This document shows, piece by piece, positions 1 to 5,761 of a DNA stretch of 7,776 nucleotides (position 1 is its first letter; every line of letters begins with the position of its first letter). Source of the DNA: JANXSF01 sp031394025 (GTDB lineage Bacteria > Acidobacteriota > Terriglobia > Bryobacterales > Bryobacteraceae); assembly GCA_031394025.1 (NCBI GenBank), contig JANMWO010000663.1, forward strand, positions 1 to 7,776, written 5' to 3'. The notes below the pieces were generated by a model. It saw only the letters and a list, made by a program, of their open reading frames with translations, was not told where the DNA came from and did no database searches. A program made the position numbers and the translations under genes.

Positions 1-478
1 CGCTAACTTTCAATCATTCCGCTTGGCCATCGCCATCGTACTGGGAGTTCCGGCAACTTTGGCTGGCGTGGTGGTGGCGTTAAGCTTCACGGGGACAACT
101 CTAAACATACAATCTTTCATGGGTGCCATCATGGCCATCGGCATTGCAGTGGCCAATTCTATCCTTCTGGTGACATTTGCAGAAGCGCAGCGCAGGGCAG
201 GGTCGAACGCAATGGACGCAGCCAGACACGGCAGTTGCGGGCGTCTTCGCGCCATTCTAATGACTGCTGCCGCGATGGTCGCAGGGATGATTCCAATTGC
301 CCTGGGCGGAGAGCAGACAGCACCCCTGGGGATCGCAGTCATTGGCGGATTGGTGTTTGCCACTTTGAGTACATTGACTGTGTTGCCCGCTCTTTATGCG
401 ATTCTTGCCAAGGAATCCATTCACTCTGTTTCACTGGATCCAACTGACCCAACAAGCCGTTTTTATGAAGCCAGCTAA
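1..478 (+). CDS. RND efflux transporter permease subunit, C-terminal end (5' truncated by window)
   Basis: This is the last ~158 residues of an inner-membrane RND (AcrB/MexB-like, HAE-type) proton-driven efflux permease. The frame is open from base 2 and ends at TAA 476-478. An ATG at 23 is internal, because the coding frame continues upstream with residues typical of the family. Visible hallmarks are the conserved helix with 'GAIMAIGIAVANSILLV', then a cytoplasmic loop with the 'AEAQRRAG...AARHGS..RLRAILMTA' pattern, then 'GMIPIAL', and the terminal helix 'GEQTAPLGIAVIGGLVFATLSTLTVLPALYAIL'-like pattern (given here in shortened sense; positions about 300-405). These correspond to the last three membrane helices of the second six-helix half. 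The substrate cannot be told, since the porter domain is outside the window. The adaptor gene follows with overlapping ends, which supports a permease-adaptor operon. No frameshift is seen. Confidence 0.93.
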   Translation, partial: ANFQSFRLAIAIVLGVPATLAGVVVALSFTGTTLNIQSFMGAIMAIGIAVANSILLVTFAEAQRRAGSNAMDAARHGSCGRLRAILMTAAAMVAGMIPIALGGEQTAPLGIAVIGGLVFATLSTLTVLPALYAILAKESIHSVSLDPTDPTSRFYEAS

Positions 479-1520
479 ATTGTTATTCGCATTCCTGCCC
501 TGTATGCTGTTCGCCCAGGAGACGGTGGAAGTTGTCTCCAGAATGGTGGAACGCAAGTTACGATTGCCGGGAGAACTTGCCCCTTACGAATTTGTGGATC
601 TGCACGCGCGTGTGAATGGGTTTGTGGAAAGAGTGGATGTGGACCGCGGCAGTATGGTCGCCAAGGGCCAACTGCTAGTTCAACTTTCTGCGCCAGAATT
701 GCAGGCCCAACTTCTGGAGATTGAAGCCAAGGCCTTGGCCATTGAAAGTCAGAAGGCGGAAGCAGAGGCAAAGATGTTGGCTGCAGAAGCCACCTTTAAT
801 CGATTGAAAGAAGCTAGCAGGACCCCCGGAGTGATTGCTGGTAACGAACTGGTGCAAGCAGAAAAAGCTGTCGATGCAGCAAAGGCGGTGATTCGTGCAA
901 ATGAAGCGTCGGCTAAAGCGCAGCGGGCGCAATCGGCATCCATTTTGAAGATCACTGAATTTTTGCAAATCACGGCACCGTTCGGTGGGGTCATTACGCA
1001 ACGCTACGCGCATCCTGGTGCGCTGGCCGGACCTGCCACGGGGCCGTTACTGCGATTGGAAAATGTGGGACGTTTGCGATTGATCGTAGCGGTGCCTGAA
1101 TCTGAAGTGGGTGGCATTGTTCGAGGCGCGCGGGTGCCATTTTCAGTACCAGGTGGCCAGCAGGGAACAGGAGTGATTGCCCGCATCCCGCGAGTTTTAG
1201 ATCCCAAGACTCGGACCATGCAGGTAGAGTTGGATGTCGATAATGGGGCAGGGAACTTTGCGCCAGGGATGTACTCGGAAACAGTTTGGCCAGTGCGCCG
1301 GGCACGACCGTCACTCATGGTGCCTCCTGCTGCTGTTGTATCGACCATGGAAAAAGTTTTTGTGATCCGCAGTGCCGATGGGAAAGCCGAATATGTCGGT
1401 GTTTCCAAAGGTGCCATGTCGGGAGATTTAGTGGAAGTGTACTCTGGGGAATTGAAAGCCGGGGATAGGGTTGTGAAGCGTGCTAGCGATGAAATTCGGA
1501 TGGGTAGCGTTTTGAAGTAG
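465..1520 (+). CDS. RND efflux periplasmic adaptor (membrane fusion protein, HlyD/AcrA family)
   Basis: Predicted 351-residue periplasmic adaptor that links the RND permease to an outer-membrane channel. ATG 465 is chosen because it places a signal peptide at the N-terminus (Lys2 and Lys5, hydrophobic 6-17, likely cleavage after LFA at residue 17). The frame is open further upstream to an ATG at 396, but those 23 residues lie inside the permease gene and spoil the signal peptide. Domains in order: first lipoyl half about 46-75 ('ARVNGFVERVDVDRGSMVAKG'-type, with G52 and G68), alpha-helical hairpin about 76-165 rich in Ala, Glu and Lys, second lipoyl half about 167-200 ('ITAPFGGVITQRY'), beta-barrel about 203-278 with 'LDPKTRTMQVELDVDN', and membrane-proximal domain 280-351. 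Cys13 is in 'FLPC', a poor lipobox, so lipidation is unlikely. The length is normal for the family. No Shine-Dalgarno sequence precedes ATG 465, and the start overlaps the permease end by 14 bases, so translational coupling is likely. Confidence 0.92.
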   Translation: MKPAKLLFAFLPCMLFAQETVEVVSRMVERKLRLPGELAPYEFVDLHARVNGFVERVDVDRGSMVAKGQLLVQLSAPELQAQLLEIEAKALAIESQKAEAEAKMLAAEATFNRLKEASRTPGVIAGNELVQAEKAVDAAKAVIRANEASAKAQRAQSASILKITEFLQITAPFGGVITQRYAHPGALAGPATGPLLRLENVGRLRLIVAVPESEVGGIVRGARVPFSVPGGQQGTGVIARIPRVLDPKTRTMQVELDVDNGAGNFAPGMYSETVWPVRRARPSLMVPPAAVVSTMEKVFVIRSADGKAEYVGVSKGAMSGDLVEVYSGELKAGDRVVKRASDEIRMGSVLK

Positions 1521-1550
1521 CAATTATCCGCAGATAGGCGCAGACAATTG
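1521..1550. repeat. Small repeat-like motif in the adaptor-kinase spacer
   Basis: Two copies of CGCAGA occur exactly ten bases apart (1529-1534 and 1539-1544). They are flanked by CAATT at 1521-1525 and AATTG at 1546-1550, an inverted pair with a 20-base interior. Intergenic tracts made of CGCAGAT-like units are, from memory, common as dispersed repeats in several environmental phyla, so this may be a remnant. The stem is too short and lacks a T-run, so it is not a convincing intrinsic terminator. It could also be chance. Confidence 0.3.
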
Positions 1551-1556
1551 AATTGC

Positions 1557-1586
1557 TTGAAGGCTTGCCTCACAGCATGAGATAAT
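1557..1586 (+). promoter_or_regulatory. Candidate sigma70-type promoter of the kinase gene
   Basis: A -35-like TTGAAG (1557-1562, matching TTGACA at four positions) is followed after 18 bases by a -10-like GATAAT (1581-1586, matching TATAAT at five of six). Transcription would begin about six to seven bases further on, at or next to the GTG start codon at 1593. The motif is seen directly; promoter activity is inference. It would give the kinase its own transcript, separate from the efflux genes upstream. Confidence 0.55.
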
Positions 1587-1592
1587 CAGCGC

Positions 1593-3365
1593 GTGCTCCC
1601 CACTATCCGAGGCCAGTATCAACTCCTTGAAAAATTAGGAGTTGGTGGCATGGGCGAAGTTTATCAGGCTCGTGACACCAAACTTAATCGCTTTGTCGCG
1701 GTGAAAATTTTAAAGCCTGATCAACGCGTCAATGCCGATCAACAGCGTCGTTTTATTCAGGAAGCACAGGCTGCTTCTGCGCTCAACCATCCCAATATCA
1801 TTGTGATTCACGACATTGTTTCCGAAGAAGGTTCGGAGATCATGATCATGGAATACGTCCCCGGCAGGACTTTATCCAACCTGATTTCTGAAGGCGGTTT
1901 ACCCGTTAGTCAGGTTGTGAATCTGGGTTTACAAATTGCCGACGCTCTGTGCGCGGCGCATGCCGCAGGCATTATCCATCGTGATCTTAAGCCCGGCAAT
2001 ATTATGGTGACGGACAAAGATCGCATCAAAATTCTGGACTTTGGTTTGGCCAAACTGGAAGCGCCCCCGTTGAGTGGTGACCCGGATGCCACGCAGATTG
2101 AACCGATGACGATGCAGGGTTCTATTATGGGCACCTTGTGCTACATGTCGCCGGAACAAGCGCAGGGCAAGCATGTGGACGCGCGCTCCGATATCTTTTC
2201 CTTTGGCGCCGTGTTGTATGAAATGGCTACCGGACAACGGGCTTTCACCGGGGATAGTGGCATCACCATGCTGACTTCGGTATTGCGTGATGAGCCGCGC
2301 ATGATTCACGAAATTACGCCCAATACGCCTCCAGAGTTGGTGCAGGTTGTTCACCGTTGTTTGCGCAAAGATTTGGACGAACGGTTCCAAAGCATGCAAG
2401 AGGTGTATCAAACACTGGAAATGGTTCGTCAGTTTTCCTTAGCACCGGGACAGATTTCAGTTGTGATTCCGCCTACAGCAGCACCTGCGGTGGTTGTTCC
2501 AGCAAAAGCTCCTGTTGCCGGATTTGCAAAAAATAAGATATGGCCAATTGCGGCTGGCATTGCTTTTTTGGTGGCTGGTGCTGGTTGGTTTGTAAAACGG
2601 GAGAAGCCCCTGGATGCCCCACCACAAGTGCCAATCACCGCCACTCCGGTAGCTCCGGCGGAAATTGTGGATAACAATCTGGTCACCAACGATTCAGTGA
2701 TTGGCATGGTAAAAGCCAAAGTTCCCAGCACTCTAATTCTTAGCCAGATTCGAACGTCTACAACCAAGTTTGATCTTTCGCCAGACGGTGTGATTGGCCT
2801 AGTGGCGTCAGGAGTTCCGGAATCGATCATTGAGGTAATGCGCAATCCAACCAAGGCACCTGCGGCCATTGCATCGACGACCACTGCCGCAGTACCTTCT
2901 ACGGACAAAGGCACCGATCGGCAAAGTTCAGCCAAGCAGGATGCGCCAATTGCTGGTGTTCCAACCAAAGAATCAGAGCGGCTGGTAACTGTGAATGATG
3001 GCACGCCCATTGCACTATCCCTGCTGGACAATGTTTCGATGGATGCCGAAGAAGGCTATGCCTTGCACTTCAAAACGGCGTCAGATTTGAAGGCCAGCGA
3101 TACGCTGGTGGTGGCCAAAGGAAGTGCGGCGAATGGCGCGGTTTATTCACGAGAAAAAAAGAAGCTGGTCCGGGGAACTAAAATGAACTTCCACTTAGCA
3201 TCGGTGGTTGCCGTGAATGGTGCCAAGCTCAAAATTCGAGCCACACCCGCAAGAAAGGCTGACGATGAATCGTACCGTGTCTTGGATGCGAAATCGGCAG
3301 CCCAAGGTGCCCAGTTCATTGGGTATGTGGATGGGACTCAAACCTTAACTCTCAAGCTTCGCTAG
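1593..3365 (+). CDS. Membrane-anchored Ser/Thr protein kinase with extracytoplasmic C-terminal region
   Basis: Predicted 590-residue Hanks-type kinase that phosphorylates Ser/Thr on unknown partners. The catalytic domain (about 8-275) looks complete: glycine loop G16-V23 (GVGGMGEV), ATP lysine K38 in VAVK, helix-C glutamate E57, catalytic loop H129-R130-D131 with K133 and N136, DFG at 149-151, activation segment with GTLCYMSPE (180-188), and D200 of the DIFSFG block. An Ala/Pro-rich linker (about 284-312) leads to one membrane helix (about 317-334, then KREK), so the kinase is cytoplasmic and the rest is outside. The outer part holds a duplicated helical motif (about 365-417), a low-complexity linker (418-460) and a beta-rich domain (about 464-590). 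GTG 1593 is chosen because the kinase fold starts straight after it; no in-frame ATG fits and no Shine-Dalgarno sequence is visible. The 3' end overlaps the convergent gene by 14 bases. The stimulus and substrates are unknown. Confidence 0.93.
   Translation: MLPTIRGQYQLLEKLGVGGMGEVYQARDTKLNRFVAVKILKPDQRVNADQQRRFIQEAQAASALNHPNIIVIHDIVSEEGSEIMIMEYVPGRTLSNLISEGGLPVSQVVNLGLQIADALCAAHAAGIIHRDLKPGNIMVTDKDRIKILDFGLAKLEAPPLSGDPDATQIEPMTMQGSIMGTLCYMSPEQAQGKHVDARSDIFSFGAVLYEMATGQRAFTGDSGITMLTSVLRDEPRMIHEITPNTPPELVQVVHRCLRKDLDERFQSMQEVYQTLEMVRQFSLAPGQISVVIPPTAAPAVVVPAKAPVAGFAKNKIWPIAAGIAFLVAGAGWFVKREKPLDAPPQVPITATPVAPAEIVDNNLVTNDSVIGMVKAKVPSTLILSQIRTSTTKFDLSPDGVIGLVASGVPESIIEVMRNPTKAPAAIASTTTAAVPSTDKGTDRQSSAKQDAPIAGVPTKESERLVTVNDGTPIALSLLDNVSMDAEEGYALHFKTASDLKASDTLVVAKGSAANGAVYSREKKKLVRGTKMNFHLASVVAVNGAKLKIRATPARKADDESYRVLDAKSAAQGAQFIGYVDGTQTLTLKLR
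2685..2843 (+). repeat. Two-copy helical motif in the outer part of the kinase
   Basis: Residues 369-378 and 400-409 of the kinase carry the same pattern, VIGxVxxxVP followed by a hydrophobic helix, with a 31-residue period. The first copy reads VIGMVKAKVP and the second VIGLVASGVP. At DNA level GTGATTGGC is identical at 2697-2705 and 2790-2798. The combined pattern (ND-S-VI...LILSQIR...FDLSPDGVIGLV..GVP..II..M) resembles a short motif I recall from many secreted or membrane acidobacterial proteins. Its function is not known to me. Confidence 0.5.
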
Positions 3366-5724
3366 TTCGTTTCTTCATTGCTACTTTGACAATGAACATA
3401 GCCGCTATATAAAGCAGTCCGCCCAACAGCATAGTTTCCCGCAATCCTAAATAGATGGCGCAGAAGATGGAGCCAGCTGATCCTAAAACGCTGGACGCAG
3501 CATTGAGTGACCAGGCCCAACGCACCGATGGTTTGTGGAACTGCTCCAGGCGTCCCAACCCGGTGGGGAAGGGCATACCCATCACAAAACCTGCCGGAAA
3601 AATCATGCATACAGTGACCAGCATCTTCAATGGCAAGGGCAGGCCCACCAGTGCTTTGGTGACTGGTGCAGATAGGAATGCCAGGATGCCCACTATGATA
3701 GCGACAGCGATCAACACCTGGGTCCAACGTTTGTTGTCTTCGCCGATGATTCGCTTGCTAAAAAAGCTGCCGCATCCGCTGGCCACAAGCATTGAGAAAA
3801 TAATTACTGTTAGTGCGTGCGTGGGGTGCCCCAGGAACAAGACAAATTTTTGGATGAGTGAAACCTGAATCAGAATGTAGCCTACGCCGATGCACAGAAA
3901 ATAAAATAAAAAGGTTTTGACGCCTCGTTCGCGGGGCAGGCTTGTGCCTAACAGCATGGGTGGCATCAGCAGCGTTACCACGGTTGCAAACAAGCTGATT
4001 CCCATAACTCCAAATAGCATGGGCACGGCGCGGTTGATTTTGTAATCGGCATTGTCTGTGGCCGCAGTGCGTGCAAAATTGTAAATATCCTGCGGCTGCA
4101 CAGTGTAAAAGAAGAATGGACGATTGTCATCCACAGAAGAAATATCGTAAGGGTACCTAGCCAAAAACGGTGCAATGTTTGGCTCTACCAATACTTTGCC
4201 GAACGCATTCTTTGAGCCACCGTCGCCTGGCATATATACAATTTCCAGATTAAACTTGGCCGCATCGGCGCGTGCTTTTTGGACATCTGCATCAGTGAAC
4301 GGTTTGCGCGACACCAGCACCGTATCGCGAGCTCCCCACCCTTTCAATGACCCTTCCCGGACCACCATCACATGCTTTGCATACTCTGTTTCTCCCAAAG
4401 CTTCGAGGGCCGTACGAGCCAGAATCAGCAAGCGTAGCGATTCCCGCGGAGGTTCAAATCCCCAACGGGTGAAGGCCATTAAGCCATCGTCCGTCAAATG
4501 GGAAAGGTAATCGTAAAAAGCATCAGAGGTATATAAGTTGCTTTCTGAAAGCGCAAAGGCACCAGCTGCGGTAGATGCCCAGGTGTCCACTAGCGTTGCT
4601 TGGATCACCTGATATTTTTCCGTACTGCGCCGAATGAAACTGCGACCGTCTTCTTCCTGAATGTGGACTTCCGGGCGCGTATATAAATTACGACTCAATG
4701 ACGCGTACTTGCCGCGCATTACATCGGTGGCAATGATGTGGTTAATCTCAACTCCGGTGATGTCTTTACTGCCGTAGGCCAGCGCCCGGGCCACGTCCCA
4801 ACCACCGCCGGGGCCAATGATAAGGGCTTTTGCACCGGGTCGAACAGCGTACGGGAATCCTGGACCTTGCTCGGTAAGATCTTTACGCTGGGCATCGTTC
4901 AGGTGCTCCAAGTCCCATTGGAAGATTCCTGTGGAAGCGTCGGCATCAATCACGATTTGCAGCCCGCCGCCCTGATCCTTGGAAACGGCGATGCGGGAAA
5001 TACCGTTCCACTTAATGTATTCTTCCCCCTTCAATTCCTGACCTTTGGCGAACTTCACGTCAATCACCGGGCGCTTCATGTTGTAGACGATGAGCGCTGT
5101 TAGCCACAGGGCAATCAGCACCGCACCTGCGCGCATCACTCGCCAACGGGATAAGTTGTACCAGAACGATGCGGCCACAGCGAACAGCACGCCACTGGCG
5201 ATCACAGTATTTGGTCCGCCCAACAACGTCAGAAAGGGAAGTAGTAATAGACAACCGCAGGCGGCGCCTAACAGGTCGAAGAAATAAACCGTTTGCACGC
5301 GCTCAATGGTTTCAGAAATCACCAGGGAAACTATGGCACCAGCCACAAAGAAAGGTAATGCACTAAAGAAATAAACTCCCGTCAAAGTCCAGTTGGAGAA
5401 TTCTCCGCTGCGAGTGAGCACAAACAAAAGGGAGCACAAAGGGATCAAGGCATTGGCTAGTGAAAGAGCCCCTAGTTTTGAATATAGGTTGCCGCGCCAT
5501 CCGGCCACTACATACGAAAATACCCCGCCTGCACCGAGTCCAAATAACGCGATGGAAATGGCTAGAAAAGCAAAGTGGTAGTAAAAAACTACCGAGAAAA
5601 TACGTGTCATGGCCAGCTCTAATAAGAGTGTGGCCATGGTGGTGAAGGCCACGCCTAAGTAGATCTGCTGCCAACTGGGAGCAGTAGCTTTTTCATTATG
5701 TTGGGTTGCGGAGATGCGGGACAA
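3352..5724 (-). CDS. Polytopic membrane protein with internal spermidine-synthase-like (SAM-binding) domain
   Basis: Predicted 790-residue protein of the membrane-bound spermidine-synthase-like family. About seven membrane helices (roughly 22-214, including ELAMTRIFSVVFYYHFAF, typical of the family) precede a soluble Rossmann domain (about 225-550), and about seven more follow (566-782). SAM-type motifs are clear: LIIGPGGGWDV (301-311), acidic loop GVEIN (324-328), EEDGRSFI (357-364), and the segment around LVDTW (378-382) ending ALSESNLYTSDAFYDYL (391-407). In true aminopropyltransferases a D-x-x-D-P catalytic block sits at that last point; here one Asp (D380) remains and Thr-Trp-Ala follow, so polyamine synthesis is doubtful. 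TTG 5724 is preferred: AGGA lies seven bases upstream, and the next Met (residue 30) is inside the first helix. It lies 37 bases after the OPT gene on the same strand, probably in one operon. Its end overlaps the kinase end by 14 bases. The reaction is unknown. Confidence 0.86.
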   Translation of the reverse strand: MSRISATQHNEKATAPSWQQIYLGVAFTTMATLLLELAMTRIFSVVFYYHFAFLAISIALFGLGAGGVFSYVVAGWRGNLYSKLGALSLANALIPLCSLLFVLTRSGEFSNWTLTGVYFFSALPFFVAGAIVSLVISETIERVQTVYFFDLLGAACGCLLLLPFLTLLGGPNTVIASGVLFAVAASFWYNLSRWRVMRAGAVLIALWLTALIVYNMKRPVIDVKFAKGQELKGEEYIKWNGISRIAVSKDQGGGLQIVIDADASTGIFQWDLEHLNDAQRKDLTEQGPGFPYAVRPGAKALIIGPGGGWDVARALAYGSKDITGVEINHIIATDVMRGKYASLSRNLYTRPEVHIQEEDGRSFIRRSTEKYQVIQATLVDTWASTAAGAFALSESNLYTSDAFYDYLSHLTDDGLMAFTRWGFEPPRESLRLLILARTALEALGETEYAKHVMVVREGSLKGWGARDTVLVSRKPFTDADVQKARADAAKFNLEIVYMPGDGGSKNAFGKVLVEPNIAPFLARYPYDISSVDDNRPFFFYTVQPQDIYNFARTAATDNADYKINRAVPMLFGVMGISLFATVVTLLMPPMLLGTSLPRERGVKTFLFYFLCIGVGYILIQVSLIQKFVLFLGHPTHALTVIIFSMLVASGCGSFFSKRIIGEDNKRWTQVLIAVAIIVGILAFLSAPVTKALVGLPLPLKMLVTVCMIFPAGFVMGMPFPTGLGRLEQFHKPSVRWAWSLNAASSVLGSAGSIFCAIYLGLRETMLLGGLLYIAAMFIVKVAMKKRTSEA

Positions 5725-5730
5725 TCCACT

Positions 5731-5736
5731 ATCCTA
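5731..5736 (-). promoter_or_regulatory. Ribosome binding site supporting the TTG start at 5724
   Basis: Read on the minus strand, TAGGAT occupies 5736-5731. Its AGGA core (5735-5732) lies seven bases before the TTG at 5724-5722. This is the best Shine-Dalgarno match before any start in the window, and it decides the unusual TTG start because no upstream or nearby ATG is available in frame. Confidence 0.6.
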
Positions 5737-5761
5737 CCAAGCCGCGAGCCGTGGAAACTGT

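Noticed and set aside
396..464. Upstream in-frame extension of the adaptor to an ATG at 396
   Set aside because: It would overlap the permease by more than 80 bases and put 23 unrelated residues before a clear signal peptide that starts at ATG 465.
501..503. Cys13 of the adaptor as a lipoprotein cleavage site
   Set aside because: The preceding residues F-L-P do not fit a lipobox, because Pro sits at -1; a standard signal peptidase site after LFA fits better.
1521..1556. Intrinsic terminator after the adaptor gene
   Set aside because: The CAATT/AATTG stem is only five A/T-rich pairs with a long loop and no T-run after it.
1004..1573. A 189-residue open frame on the minus strand opposite the adaptor gene
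   Set aside because: It is the antisense shadow of the adaptor's third-position bias; the translation is rich in Pro, Thr and Arg without domain features.
2429..3031. A 200-residue open frame on the minus strand, antisense to the kinase linker and outer region
   Set aside because: It lies wholly within a well-supported kinase gene, its product is a low-complexity Thr/Ala/Gly/Ile mix with no recognisable fold, and no ribosome site or promoter was evident.
3455..3868. Plus-strand open frame of 137 residues opposite the C-terminal helices of the synthase-like gene
   Set aside because: It is antisense to a strong membrane-protein reading frame and shows no family features of its own.
5725..5761. 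Promoter or terminator between the OPT and synthase-like genes
   Set aside because: The 37 bases contain the ribosome site but no convincing -35/-10 pair and no stable hairpin with a T-run, so read-through is more likely.
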